Notes: generated by a model from the letters alone, not told the origin. A DNA stretch of 64,000 bases from Streptomyces sp. Ag109_O5-1 (GCF_003814875.1 NZ_RKQF01000001.1:6200001-6264000); one strand, 5' to 3'; shown: positions 50,430 to 59,597, numbered from the stretch's first letter. Program-made: numbers and translations.

Positions 50430-52190
50430 TCACAACTTCGGCTCCACCCTCGCGATCCTCCGCAACACCCCCGGCGCCAGCCGCGACAGCACCCGGGCCC
50501 CCCGCGCTTCCGGAGTCACCGGCACCACCGCCCTGTTCCGCTCCACCGCCTCCAGGATCGCCGAAGCCACCTTCTCCGGTGGGTAGTTCCGCATCCCGTA
50601 CAGCCGGGCGGACCGCCTGCGCCTCCGCCGTTCCTCCTCCTCGTCGACCCCCGTGAAGCGTGCCGTCGACGTGATGTTCGTGTTGACGATGCCGGGGCAG
50701 ATCGCCGTCACCCCGATGCGCTGGGAGGCGAGTTCGGCGCGCAGGCACTCGGACAGCATCAGCACCGCCGCCTTGGACGTGCTGTAGGCCGGCAGTGCCC
50801 GCGAGGGCTGGTACGCGGCGGCCGATGCGACGTTCACGATGTGGCCGCCCTGGCCGCGCTCCGCCATCCGCGCCCCGAAGAGCCGGCAACCATGGATCAC
50901 ACCCCACAGGTTGACGTCCAGAACCCGCCGCCAGTCCTCCGGCGTCGTCGTGAAGAACGAGCCCGACAGACCGATGCCCGCGTTGTTGACCAGGACGTCC
51001 AGGACGCCGTACTCGCGGTGGACCTTCTCCGCGAGCTTCTCCATCGCCTGCTCGTCGGAGACGTCGGCCGTCTCCGCCCACGCGTCTGCCGCGCCGACCA
51101 GGCGGGACAGCTCGGCGGTGCGTGCGGCCGCCTCCGCGTCCCGGTCCACGGCGACCACGCGCGCGCCCGCCTCCGCGAACGCGAACGCCGTCGCCCGGCC
51201 GATACCGCTGCCCGCGCCCGTGACCAGGACCAGCTGGCCGCCGAACCGCTGGGCATGGCGGTCGGCGGGCTTCGGCTCCGCGCCCCGGCCGTCCTCCACC
51301 GACCTCACGAACTCCTCGATCCAGGCCGCCACCTGGTCGGGGCGCGTGCGGGGGATCCAGTGCTTGTCGGGCAGGGTGCGTCGGGTCAGCCGGGGAGCCC
51401 AGCGTTCCAGGTCGTCGTAGAGCCGCTCGGAGAGGAACGCGTCCCCGAGGGGCGTGATGAGCTGCACGGGCGCGTGCGCGTACGCGTCCTCGCGCGGGCG
51501 GCGCAGCCGGGACCGTACGTTGTCGCGGTACAGCCAGGCGCCGTGTGCCGCGTCGGAGGGGAGGGAGGCGGTCGGGTAGTCACCGGGCGGGAGCTTCTCG
51601 ACCAGCTGCAGGATCCTCGGCCACTGCTTGCCGAGCGGGCCGCGCCAGGCGAGTTCGGGGACGACCGGCGTGTGCAGCAGGTACACGTACCAGGACTTGG
51701 CGCCCTGGCCGAGGAGTTGGCCCACCCTGCGTGGCGTCGGGCGCTTCACACGCGCGTTGATCCAGTGCCCGAAGTGGTCCAGGGACGGCCCGGACATCGA
51801 AGTGAAGGAGGCGATACGGCCCTGAGTGGGCCCCACCGTGGCGAACTCCCAGGACTGCACCGAGCCCCAGTCGTGGCCGACCAGGTGCACCGGCCGGTCC
51901 GGGCTGACCGCGTCGATCACCGCCAGGAAGTCGTCCGTGAGCTTGGCGAGGGTGAAGCCGCCGCGCAGCGGCTTCGGCGCGGTCGAGCGGCCGTGGCCGC
52001 GGACGTCGTACAGGACGACGTGGAAGCGGTCGGCGAGGCGGCCCGCGACCTCGGACCAGACCTCCTTGCTGTCCGGGTAGCCGTGGACGAGGACGACCGT
52101 CGGCTGTGCCGGGTCGCCCAGTTCCGCCACGCACAGTTCGATGCCGCCGGTCCGCACCCGGCGCTCGCGCGCGCCCTCCAGTGCCGTCAC
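50430..52190 (-). CDS. alpha/beta hydrolase fused to short-chain dehydrogenase (EphD-like)
   Basis: A 586-residue fusion. The N-terminal half (about 1-300) is an epoxide-hydrolase-like alpha/beta hydrolase: VVLVHGYPDSKEVW, the nucleophile region LVGHDWGSVQSW (Asp in place of the usual Ser) and a terminal DKHWIPR His. The C-terminal half (about 318-586) is a classical SDR: VTGAGSGIGRATA, NNAGIGLSG and the catalytic YSTSK. M. tuberculosis EphD has the same layout, with a role in lipid metabolism by report. GTG 52190 overlaps the peptidase stop by 4 bases (GTGA) with GGAGGACAA before it. Confidence 0.88.
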   Translation of the reverse strand: MTALEGARERRVRTGGIELCVAELGDPAQPTVVLVHGYPDSKEVWSEVAGRLADRFHVVLYDVRGHGRSTAPKPLRGGFTLAKLTDDFLAVIDAVSPDRPVHLVGHDWGSVQSWEFATVGPTQGRIASFTSMSGPSLDHFGHWINARVKRPTPRRVGQLLGQGAKSWYVYLLHTPVVPELAWRGPLGKQWPRILQLVEKLPPGDYPTASLPSDAAHGAWLYRDNVRSRLRRPREDAYAHAPVQLITPLGDAFLSERLYDDLERWAPRLTRRTLPDKHWIPRTRPDQVAAWIEEFVRSVEDGRGAEPKPADRHAQRFGGQLVLVTGAGSGIGRATAFAFAEAGARVVAVDRDAEAAARTAELSRLVGAADAWAETADVSDEQAMEKLAEKVHREYGVLDVLVNNAGIGLSGSFFTTTPEDWRRVLDVNLWGVIHGCRLFGARMAERGQGGHIVNVASAAAYQPSRALPAYSTSKAAVLMLSECLRAELASQRIGVTAICPGIVNTNITSTARFTGVDEEEERRRRRRSARLYGMRNYPPEKVASAILEAVERNRAVVPVTPEARGARVLSRLAPGVLRRIARVEPKL

Positions 52191-53029
52191 TTGTCCTCCG
52201 CCCAGCGCCGCACGTGCGGCAGATCGTCGTCCAGCCAGAAGGCGCTCTGCTCGGGGTCCCGGGAGTCGGTGACCACGAGGATCTCCTCGAACTTGGCGCC
52301 CGTGCCCCGGAAACCGAGGTGCGGTTCGACTGCCCACAGGCCCGGCCGGGGCGGGTGGTCGGAGAAGCGGTACGGCGACCACAGGGGCGACCAGCCCTCG
52401 CGGTGGCCGTGCAGCGCGTCGGCCGCGAGGCCCTTCAGGGACTGGGCGCCGAACCCGAAGAGATGCGGTGACCAGCGGCGCTGCTTCACCCGGTCCACCT
52501 TGTGGGCGATCACGCCGAAGGGGTAGGCGCGATGCCGGTTGGCGTAGCCCTGGCGGACCATCAGGCGGTCCACGTCCTCGTAGATCTCGCGCAGCGGGCG
52601 CCGTTCGCGCACCTCGCGCAGGATCAGCTCGCGGTGTGCCTCCAGGTCGGCCATCAGCCGGTCCTGCACGGGGTTGATCCCGAGGGAGTCCGAGTAACCG
52701 ATGTCGGCCGTGTAGCCCTCGTGCACCGGGGCCATGTCCAGGATGAACGGCATCCCGGGCTCGAGCCGGCGGTCGCTCGGGAAGAACTGCAGCGGTATCC
52801 GGAAGTCCGCGAACGCGGTGCGGTCGCCGAACCAGGCGAAGGGGAGGTGGAACCAGTCCCGCACGCCCCGCGCCCGCAGCCACTCGCGCTGCATCCGCGC
52901 CGCCTCACGCTCGGTGATGCCTGGCTCCAGCCGCGCGGCGACCGCTTCCGCGCACTCGTACGCGAGCCGTTGGACCCGCCGGAAACCCTGCAGCTCCGTG
53001 GCGCGTTCTTCCCTCAGTGCCGTCGTCAT
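52187..53029 (-). CDS. M24-family (Xaa-Pro aminopeptidase-like) protein
   Basis: A 280-residue pita-bread-fold protein. Metal-site residues appear in FILDMAPVHEGYTADIGYSDSLG (two Asp), AHKVD (His), AVEPHLGF (Glu) and KFEEILVV (Glu). It is shorter than prolidase, lacking the N-terminal domain. It may cleave a small peptide or act on a related substrate. It is translationally coupled to the hydrolase-SDR fusion, an unexpected partner. I use ATG 53029 with GGGGCGG upstream; ATG codons at 53044 and 53074 are alternatives. Confidence 0.8.
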   Translation of the reverse strand: MTTALREERATELQGFRRVQRLAYECAEAVAARLEPGITEREAARMQREWLRARGVRDWFHLPFAWFGDRTAFADFRIPLQFFPSDRRLEPGMPFILDMAPVHEGYTADIGYSDSLGINPVQDRLMADLEAHRELILREVRERRPLREIYEDVDRLMVRQGYANRHRAYPFGVIAHKVDRVKQRRWSPHLFGFGAQSLKGLAADALHGHREGWSPLWSPYRFSDHPPRPGLWAVEPHLGFRGTGAKFEEILVVTDSRDPEQSAFWLDDDLPHVRRWAEDK

Positions 53030-53124
53030 CCGCCCCGTCCCCATCGACTGCGGTACGTGTTCGTAACTTGACACTGGTGAATGTGACAGTTGTTAGAGGT
53101 GGCGTCAATAGGAGGGACCCGACC

Positions 53125-53133
53125 TGTGGACAA
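53125..53133 (-). promoter_or_regulatory. single DnaA box
   Basis: TGTGGACAA is the exact reverse of the Streptomyces box TTGTCCACA. It lies in the divergent gap between the peptidase and the ABC operon, 123 bases before the ATPase start I chose. Confidence 0.5.
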
Positions 53134-53255
53134 CCCCGTGTAGCTCTCAGGCAGGGGATCCCCTAGGGCTCCGTAATACTCGAGAGTGAGGTGAAGACGG
53201 CTCCAGGGTCTGACGACCGGGCGTGGTCCAGGTCACTACCTTCGACGACGTGACT

Positions 53256-54221
53256 GTGATCGCGACCGAAAGCCTGAGCAAGCGGTTCCCCCGGGTGACC
53301 GCGCTCGACCGGCTGTCCGTGGACATCGGAGCCGGTGTGACCGGACTCGTCGGAGCCAACGGCGCCGGCAAGTCCACCCTGATCAAGATCCTGCTGGGTC
53401 TGTCCCCCGCGACCGAGGGCAGCGCCGAGGTGCTCGGCCTCGACGTCGCGACCAAGGGCGCCGCCATCCGCGAGCGCGTGGGCTACATGCCGGAGCACGA
53501 CTGCCTGCCGCCCGACGTCTCGGCCACCGAGTTCGTCGTCCACATGGCCCGCATGTCCGGCCTGCCGCCCACCGCGGCCCGCGAGCGCACCGCGGACACC
53601 CTGCGCCACGTCGGCCTCTACGAGGAGCGGTACCGCCCCATCGGCGGCTACTCGACCGGCATGAAGCAGCGCGTGAAGCTCGCCCAGGCCCTGGTGCACG
53701 ACCCGCAGCTGGTCTTCCTCGACGAGCCGACCAACGGCCTCGACCCGGTCGGCCGCGACGAGATGCTCGGCCTGATCCGCCGCATCCACACGGACTTCGG
53801 CATCTCGGTCCTGGTCACCTCGCACCTCCTCGGTGAACTCGAACGCACCTGCGACCACGTGGTCGTCGTCGACGGCGGCAAGCTGCTGCGCTCCAGCTCC
53901 ACCACGGACTTCACGCAGACCACGACCACCCTCGCGATCGAGGTCACCGACAACGACGAGCACCCGGACGGCACCCGCGCGGTGCGCGAGGCGCTCGCCG
54001 CGCGCGGGGTGGACACCGACAACGACGGTGGCGGCCTGCCCGGCGCCGGCCACATCCTGCTGCTCACCGCCCAGGGCGAGGAGACGTACGACCTGGTCCG
54101 TGACGTCGTCGCCGACCTCGGCCTCGGCCTGGTGCGCATGGAGCAGCGCAGACACCACATCTCAGAGGTCTTCACCGACAGCGACGAGCAGCGGAAGGAG
54201 GCGGCCGTCCATGGCGGTTGA
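53256..54221 (+). CDS. ABC transporter ATP-binding protein
   Basis: A 321-residue ATPase. Walker A is GANGAGKST (Lys39), the Q-loop is VGYMPEHD, the signature is YSTGMKQRVKLAQAL, Walker B is LVFLDEPTNGLDP, and the H-loop is SHLL. A C-terminal 100-residue extension follows. The start is uncertain: GTG 53256 (VIATESLSKRF), GTG 53250 or GTG 53223; no ribosome site helps and the mRNA may be leaderless. It is the first of four genes encoding a double export-type system with no binding protein; the substrate is unknown. Confidence 0.9.
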   Translation: MIATESLSKRFPRVTALDRLSVDIGAGVTGLVGANGAGKSTLIKILLGLSPATEGSAEVLGLDVATKGAAIRERVGYMPEHDCLPPDVSATEFVVHMARMSGLPPTAARERTADTLRHVGLYEERYRPIGGYSTGMKQRVKLAQALVHDPQLVFLDEPTNGLDPVGRDEMLGLIRRIHTDFGISVLVTSHLLGELERTCDHVVVVDGGKLLRSSSTTDFTQTTTTLAIEVTDNDEHPDGTRAVREALAARGVDTDNDGGGLPGAGHILLLTAQGEETYDLVRDVVADLGLGLVRMEQRRHHISEVFTDSDEQRKEAAVHGG

Positions 54222-55116
54222 GCAGCCCCTGGCCACCCCCGCGGGTGACCAGTCCCGAATCCACGACATCGGCTACCGCGGCTACGACGGCCCGCGCCTC
54301 GGCCGCGGCTACGCCCGCCTCTCCCTCTACTCGCAGACCCTGCGCGGCTCCTACGGCCTCGGCCGTTCGGTGAAGTCCAAGGTGCTGCCGATGCTGCTGT
54401 TCGCGGTGATGTGCGTGCCGGCGGCCATCATGGTCGCCGTCGCCGTCGCCACCAAGGCGCACGACCTGCCGGTGTCCTACACGCGGTACGCGATCATCAT
54501 GCAGGCCGTCATCAGCCTGTACGTCGCCTCGCAGGCACCCCAGGCGGTCTCCCGCGACCTGCGCTTCAAGACCATCCCGCTGTACTTCTCGCGACCCATC
54601 GAGACCGCCGACTACGTCCAGGCCAAGTTCGCGGCCCTGGCCTCGGCGATGTTCATCCTCACCGGAGCTCCGCTGCTCGTGCTCTACCTGGGCGCCCTGC
54701 TCGCCAAGATGGACTTCGCCCACCAGTCCAAGGGGTTCGGCCAGGGGCTCGTCTCGGTGGCCCTGCTGTCCCTCCTCTTCGCCGGCATCGGCCTGGTCAT
54801 CGCGTCGATCACCCCGCGCCGCGGCTTCGGCATCGCCGCCGTGATCGCCGTCCTGATCATCTCCTACGGCGCCGTCTCCACCCTCCAGGCCATAGCGGAC
54901 TCCCGGGGCAGCGCCGGTGCCGTCCCGTGGATCGGCCTGTTCTCGCCGGTCACCCTGATCGGCGGCCTGAGCGCCGGCCTCCTCGGCGGCACCAACACCT
55001 TCCCCGGTGACGGGCCCTCCCATGCCCAGGGCGTGGTGTACCTGCTCGTCGTCCTCGGCGTCATCGCCGCGGCCTACGGCCTTCTGCTGCGCCGCTACAA
55101 GAAGGTGGGACTGTGA
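54211..55116 (+). CDS. ABC transporter permease
   Basis: A 301-residue ABC-2-type permease with a polar N-terminus (RIHDIGYRGYDGPRLGRGYARLSLY) and about six helices. SRDLRFKTIPLYFSRPIETADYVQAKF is the usual cytoplasmic loop. ATG 54211 overlaps the preceding ATPase gene by 11 bases, with GGAAGGAGG before it. It pairs with the ATPase at 53256 or 55113. Confidence 0.9.
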   Translation: MAVEQPLATPAGDQSRIHDIGYRGYDGPRLGRGYARLSLYSQTLRGSYGLGRSVKSKVLPMLLFAVMCVPAAIMVAVAVATKAHDLPVSYTRYAIIMQAVISLYVASQAPQAVSRDLRFKTIPLYFSRPIETADYVQAKFAALASAMFILTGAPLLVLYLGALLAKMDFAHQSKGFGQGLVSVALLSLLFAGIGLVIASITPRRGFGIAAVIAVLIISYGAVSTLQAIADSRGSAGAVPWIGLFSPVTLIGGLSAGLLGGTNTFPGDGPSHAQGVVYLLVVLGVIAAAYGLLLRRYKKVGL

Positions 55117-56024
55117 CCACGCTCTCCATCGACCATGTCTCCCGCTGGTTCGGCAACGTGGTCGCCGTCAACGACATCACCATGACCATCGGCCCCGGGG
55201 TCACCGGCCTGCTCGGTCCCAACGGCGCCGGAAAGTCCACCCTCATCAACATGATGGGCGGCTTCCTCGCCCCCTCCACCGGCACGGTCACCCTCGACGG
55301 GCAGCCGACCTGGCGCAACGAGGCCATCTACAAGCACATCGGCATCGTCCCCGAGCGCGAGGCGATGTACGACTTCCTCACCGGCCGCGAATTCGTCGTC
55401 GCCAACGCCGAGTTGCACGGCCTCGGCGCCAAGGCGGCCCAGAAGGCGCTCGCCACGGTCGAGATGGAGTACGCGCAGGACCGCAAGATCCAGACGTACT
55501 CCAAGGGCATGCGCCAGCGCGTGAAGATGGCGTCCGCCCTGGTCCACGACCCGTCGCTGCTCCTGCTCGACGAACCCTTCAACGGCATGGACCCGCGCCA
55601 GCGGATGCAGCTGATGGACCTGCTGCGGAGGATGGGCGACGAGGGCCGCACGGTCCTGTTCTCCTCCCACATCCTCGAAGAGGTCGAGCAACTCGCCTGG
55701 CACATCGAGGTCGTGGTCGCAGGCCGGCACGCGGCCAGCGGCGACTTCCGCAAGATCCGCCGCCTGATGACCGACCGCCCGCACCGCTACCTGGTCCGCT
55801 CCAGCGACGACCGCGCGCTCGCCGCCGCCCTCATCGCCGATCCCTCCACATCGGGCATCGAGGTGGACGTCACCGAGGGCGCGTTGCGCATCCAGGCCGT
55901 CGACTTCGGCCGCTTCACCGCCCTGCTGCCGAAGGTCGCCCGCGACCACGGCATCCGGCTGCTCACGGTCTCGCCGTCCGACGAGTCCCTGGAATCCGTG
56001 TTCTCGTACCTGGTCGCGGCGTAG
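55113..56024 (+). CDS. ABC transporter ATP-binding protein
   Basis: A 303-residue ATPase. Walker A is GPNGAGKST (Lys41), the signature is YSKGMRQRVKMASAL, Walker B is LLLLDEPFNGMDP, and the H-loop is SSHIL. It has a C-terminal extension like the first ATPase and is clearly its paralogue. GTG 55113 overlaps the permease stop by 4 bases (GTGA), so translation is coupled. Confidence 0.92.
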   Translation: MTTLSIDHVSRWFGNVVAVNDITMTIGPGVTGLLGPNGAGKSTLINMMGGFLAPSTGTVTLDGQPTWRNEAIYKHIGIVPEREAMYDFLTGREFVVANAELHGLGAKAAQKALATVEMEYAQDRKIQTYSKGMRQRVKMASALVHDPSLLLLDEPFNGMDPRQRMQLMDLLRRMGDEGRTVLFSSHILEEVEQLAWHIEVVVAGRHAASGDFRKIRRLMTDRPHRYLVRSSDDRALAAALIADPSTSGIEVDVTEGALRIQAVDFGRFTALLPKVARDHGIRLLTVSPSDESLESVFSYLVAA

Positions 56025-56034
56025 GAGGCCGAAG

Positions 56035-56754
56035 ATGTACGACCCCACAGTCGCCCGACTCACCTACCGGGCCCTGCTCGGCCGCCGTCGGGCCCTCATC
56101 CTGGGCATCCTGCCCCTGCTGCTGATCGTGATCTCGGTGGCCGTCCGTGCCCTGGCCGGTGCCGACGACCAGACCGCCGCCGACCTGCTCGGCGGCCTCG
56201 GGCTCGCCACCATGGTGCCGATCATCGGCGTCATCGCGGGCACGGGCGCGATCGGCCCGGAGATCGACGACGGCTCGGTGGTGTACCTGCTGTCCAAGCC
56301 GATCAAACGGCCGACGATCATCTTCACCAAGCTGATCGTGGCGATCGCCGTGACGATGGTGTTCTCCGCCCTGCCGACCCTGATCGCGGGCTTCATCCTC
56401 AACGGCAACGGCCAGCAGATCGCCGTCGCCTACACGGTGGCCGCTCTCGTCGCCTCGATCGCCTACGCCGCGCTCTTCCTGCTCCTCGGCACGGTCTCCC
56501 GGCACGCGGTCGTGTTCGGGCTCGTCTACGCCCTCGTCTGGGAGGCCCTGTTCGGCTCCCTGGTCCCGGGCGCGCGCACGCTCAGCGTCCAGCAGTGGTC
56601 CCTGGCGGTCGCCCACAAGGTGACCGGCGGCGAGCTGGTGACGTCCGACGTGTCGCTGACGACGGCCACGGTGCTGCTGATCGCGGTGACCGTACTGGCG
56701 ACCTGGTACGCGGGTCAGAAGCTGCGCTCGCTGACACTGGCGGGCGAGGAGTAG
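56035..56754 (+). CDS. ABC transporter permease
   Basis: A 239-residue ABC-2-type permease with about six helices. It opens YDPTVARLTYRALLGRRRALILGILPLLLIV and has DGSVVYLLSKPIKRPTIIFTKL as the cytoplasmic loop. ATG 56035 is 10 bases after the ATPase with GTAGGAGG upstream. It completes the ATPase-permease-ATPase-permease operon, ending at a hairpin. Confidence 0.9.
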   Translation: MYDPTVARLTYRALLGRRRALILGILPLLLIVISVAVRALAGADDQTAADLLGGLGLATMVPIIGVIAGTGAIGPEIDDGSVVYLLSKPIKRPTIIFTKLIVAIAVTMVFSALPTLIAGFILNGNGQQIAVAYTVAALVASIAYAALFLLLGTVSRHAVVFGLVYALVWEALFGSLVPGARTLSVQQWSLAVAHKVTGGELVTSDVSLTTATVLLIAVTVLATWYAGQKLRSLTLAGEE

Positions 56755-56766
56755 ACGGCCGGCTTA

Positions 56767-56791
56767 CTGACGGGGGCTTCACCCCCGTCAG
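56767..56791 (+). terminator. terminator of the ABC operon
   Basis: A perfect 10 bp stem (56767-56776 with 56782-56791) with a 5-base loop, 12 bases past the last permease stop. Confidence 0.8.
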
Positions 56792-56835
56792 GTCACACTG
56801 GGTCAAAGGGGATGCACTGCGTAGGAGGCGCGGGG

Positions 56836-57033
56836 ATGGCTGACGACTGGAACGACCTCGTCCTGGACGAGGAGTTCATACGGTCCGCGGAGACGTCGGA
56901 GCCGTCCGCGCGGGCGCGGATGCTCGCAGCACGCTGGAAGGCCGAGGAACCGGAGCCGCAGCCGTGGCGTTCGGACGAGGCGCCCGCGGGGTGGTTCTTC
57001 AGCAAGGCGCGGCGCAAGTGGTGGCGCCGGTAG
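56836..57033 (+). CDS. small conserved-looking protein of unknown function
   Basis: A 65-residue protein starting MADDWNDLVLDEEFIRSAETSEPSARARMLAARW and ending with an aromatic-basic tail, GWFFSKARRKWWRR. It is acidic at the start and basic at the end, with no membrane segment. ATG 56836 has GGAGGCG upstream. I recall similar short proteins downstream of this ABC operon in Streptomyces, with no known function. The Trp-rich end could bind nucleic acid or membrane, which is only a guess. Confidence 0.68.
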   Translation: MADDWNDLVLDEEFIRSAETSEPSARARMLAARWKAEEPEPQPWRSDEAPAGWFFSKARRKWWRR

Positions 57034-57124
57034 GCGGTTCGCCTCTCAGAAAATCAGTGGCGTCCAACTCGGCCCGAAGGCACAGTTGTTGTGTCAGCCC
57101 ACCGTCTGGGAGAGGAGCCGGACG

Positions 57125-57187
57125 ATGTCCATGCACGACAGTACGTCCCGCTCCCGTCAGGGCAGCCCGCTGCGGATCGCCGTGTAG
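57125..57187 (+). CDS. possible 20-residue Ser-rich leader ORF
   Basis: ATG 57125 lies 7 bases after GAGGAG (57112-57117) and the frame stops at TAG 57185-57187. The peptide is MSMHDSTSRSRQGSPLRIAV, with 5 Ser in 20 residues. It sits 59 bases upstream of tRNA-Ser(GCU). It may be a leader peptide or chance. Confidence 0.3.
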   Translation: MSMHDSTSRSRQGSPLRIAV

Positions 57188-57245
57188 CTGCCCGGGGCGG
57201 CCGCTTCGAGCACGCGATGGTCGCTCTCGCGTGGGCCGCCCACCC

Positions 57246-57333
<88 letters not shown>

Positions 57334-57365
57334 CCGAACTTGTCAGCGCGCTTGAGTGGTCCCGC

Positions 57366-57440
57366 CCGGGGGCGCGGGGCTGTATCGAGATGCGGCTCCG
57401 CCGCGCGGGCGCGACCAGCCCCCACCGACCCGCAGCTCCC
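57366..57440. repeat. hairpin-rich intergenic repeat of Streptomyces type
   Basis: The outer arms GGGGCTG (57376-57382) and CAGCCCC (57416-57422) enclose an inner stem GCGGC/GCCGC (57392-57396 with 57400-57404). The composition and the ACCCGCAG end resemble a sequence I recall as frequent in Streptomyces intergenic gaps. It could also end transcription between the tRNA and the convergent HAD gene. Confidence 0.45.
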
Positions 57441-57448
57441 GCACTACC

Positions 57449-58246
57449 TCAACCGAGCAGACGCTCCACGACCACCGCAATGCCGTCCTCCTCGTTGGAA
57501 GACGTCACCTCGTCGGCCACCGCGCGGAGCTCCTCGTGGGCATTGGCCATGGCCACTCCCCGAGCCGCCCAGGCGAACATCGGGATGTCGTTCGGCATGT
57601 CGCCGAAGGCGATCGTGTCGGCTGCCTTCAGCCCCAGCCGGCGCGCGGCCAGTGACAGGCCCGTCGCCTTCGACAGGCCGAGCGGGAGCAGTTCCACGAT
57701 GCCCTCGCCCGCCATGGCGACGGTGACGAAACCACCGGCCGCCTGCCGGGCGACCTGCGCCAGCTCGTCGTCGGACAGCTCGGGGTGCTGGATGTAGATC
57801 TTGTTCAGCGGCGCCGCCCACAGGTCCGCCACGTCCGTGAACGGGGTCGCCGGAAGCGACCCGCTCACCGCGTACCCCGGACCGATCAGCACGTCGCCGT
57901 CGAGGCCGTCGCGGCTCGCCGCGAGCCGCAACGGGCCGGTCTCCGCCTCGATCTTGGCCAGGGCGATCCCGGCCAGTTTCCGGTCGAGCGTCACCGACGT
58001 CAGCAGCCGATGCGACCCGGCGTCGTAGACCTGCGCCCCCTGGCCGCAGACCGCGAGGCCCTCGTAGCCGAGGTCGTCGAGGATGTGACGGGTCCAGGGG
58101 ACCGCGCGGCCGGTGACGACGATGTGCGCGGCGCCCGCCGCGGCGGCCGCGGCGAGCGCGTCACGCGTGCGCCCGGAGATCGACTCGTCGGAGCGCAGCA
58201 GCGTCCCGTCGAGGTCGGTGGCGATGAGCCCGTAGGGGAAGGTCAC
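57449..58246 (-). CDS. HAD-superfamily Cof-type phosphatase
   Basis: A 265-residue HAD IIB hydrolase closely similar to the protein at 46400. Motif I is IATDLDGTLLRSDE, motif II is HIVVTGRAVPWTRH, the Lys is in GLSKATGLSL, and motif IV is IAFGDMPNDIPMF. The substrate is unknown. GTG 58246 overlaps the serS stop (GTGA), so it is translated by coupling from serS, and both come from the strong serS promoter. Constant linkage to serS would suggest a housekeeping role. Confidence 0.87.
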   Translation of the reverse strand: MTFPYGLIATDLDGTLLRSDESISGRTRDALAAAAAAGAAHIVVTGRAVPWTRHILDDLGYEGLAVCGQGAQVYDAGSHRLLTSVTLDRKLAGIALAKIEAETGPLRLAASRDGLDGDVLIGPGYAVSGSLPATPFTDVADLWAAPLNKIYIQHPELSDDELAQVARQAAGGFVTVAMAGEGIVELLPLGLSKATGLSLAARRLGLKAADTIAFGDMPNDIPMFAWAARGVAMANAHEELRAVADEVTSSNEEDGIAVVVERLLG

Positions 58247-59520
58247 CGAGACACCGGCTCCAGGACCTCCCGGCCGCCCAGGTACGGACGCAGCACCTCG
58301 GGCACGTACACCGAACCGTCGGCCTGCTGGTGGTTCTCCAGGATCGCCACGATGGTGCGCGGTACGGCGCACAGCGTGCCGTTCAGCGTCGCCAGCGGCT
58401 TGACCTGCTTGCCCTCGCGGACGCGGATCGACAGCCGGCGGGACTGGAACTCGGTGCAGTCCGACGTCGACGTCAGCTCGCGGTACTTGCCCTGCGTCGG
58501 GATCCACGCCTCGCAGTCGAACTTGCGGGCGGCCGAGGCGCCGAGGTCACCGGTGGCGACGTCGATCACCCGGAACGGCAGCTCCAGCGAGGTCAGCCAC
58601 TGCTTCTCCCAGGCCAGCAGGCGCTGGTGCTCCGCCTCCGAGTCCTCGGGAGCGACGTAGGAGAACATCTCCACCTTGTCGAACTGGTGGACACGGAAGA
58701 TGCCCTTGGTGTCCTTGCCGTGCGAACCGGCCTCGCGGCGGAAGCAGGGCGAGAAACCGGCGTAGCGCAGCGGGAGGCGGTCGGCGTCGATGATCTCGTC
58801 CATGTGGTACGCCGCCAGCGGCACCTCGGAGGTGCCGACCAGGTAGAGGTCGTCCTTGTCGAGGTGGTAGACGTCCTGGGCCGCCTGGCCGAGGAAGCCG
58901 GTGCCCGCCATGGACTGGGGGCGGACCAGCGCCGGGGTCAGCATCGGCGTGAAGCCGGCCTCGGTGGCCTGGGTGATCGCCGCGTTGACGAGCGCGAGCT
59001 CCAGGAGCGCGCCGACGCCGGTGAGGAAGTAGAAGCGGGAGCCGGAGACCTTGGCGCCGCGCTCGACGTCGATCGCGCCGAGGAGCTGGCCCAGCTCCAG
59101 GTGGTCCTTGGGCTCGAAGCCCTCGGCGCCGAAGTCGCGGATCGTGCCGTGCGTCTCAAGGGTGACGAAGTCCTCCTCGCCGCCGACGGGCACGTCGGGG
59201 TGGACGAGGTTGCCGAGCCGGAGCAGCAGCTCCTGGGTCTCGGTGTCGGCCGCGTCGCGCTCGGCGTCGGCGGCCTTGACGTCGGCCTTCAGCTGCTCGG
59301 CCTTCTTCAGCAGCTCGGCCTTCTCGTCGCCGGCGGCCTTCGGGATGAGCTTGCCGAGCGACTTCTGTTCGTTGCGCAGCTCGTCGAAGCGGACGCCGGA
59401 GGACCTGCGCCGCTCGTCGGCGGAGAGCAGGGCGTCGACGAGCGCGACGTCCTCTCCACGGGCGCGCTGGGAGGCGCGCACACGGTCGGGGTCCTCACGG
59501 AGCAGGCGAAGGTCAATCAC
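58243..59520 (-). CDS. serS: seryl-tRNA synthetase
   Basis: A 425-residue class II synthetase. An N-terminal long coiled coil (about 28-100, RASQRARGEDVALVDALLSADERRRSS and KAEQLKADVKAADAERDAAD) grips the tRNA variable arm. The core has motif 2 in CFRREAGSHGKDTKGIFRVHQFDKVE and motif 3 in TLNGTLCAVPRTIVAILENHQ. It charges tRNA-Ser with serine. GTG 59520 gives the usual IDLRLLREDPDRVR start; the frame reaches 59562. A consensus promoter lies about 80-105 bases upstream. tRNA-Ser lies 0.9 kb downstream. Confidence 0.97.
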   Translation of the reverse strand: MIDLRLLREDPDRVRASQRARGEDVALVDALLSADERRRSSGVRFDELRNEQKSLGKLIPKAAGDEKAELLKKAEQLKADVKAADAERDAADTETQELLLRLGNLVHPDVPVGGEEDFVTLETHGTIRDFGAEGFEPKDHLELGQLLGAIDVERGAKVSGSRFYFLTGVGALLELALVNAAITQATEAGFTPMLTPALVRPQSMAGTGFLGQAAQDVYHLDKDDLYLVGTSEVPLAAYHMDEIIDADRLPLRYAGFSPCFRREAGSHGKDTKGIFRVHQFDKVEMFSYVAPEDSEAEHQRLLAWEKQWLTSLELPFRVIDVATGDLGASAARKFDCEAWIPTQGKYRELTSTSDCTEFQSRRLSIRVREGKQVKPLATLNGTLCAVPRTIVAILENHQQADGSVYVPEVLRPYLGGREVLEPVSR

Positions 59521-59597
59521 GGAGCCAAGGCTACCGGTGCGGGGGTAGGCCCCACGAATCACTATTCAAACGTGTTCCGAATCGCGGCTTACGTTCC

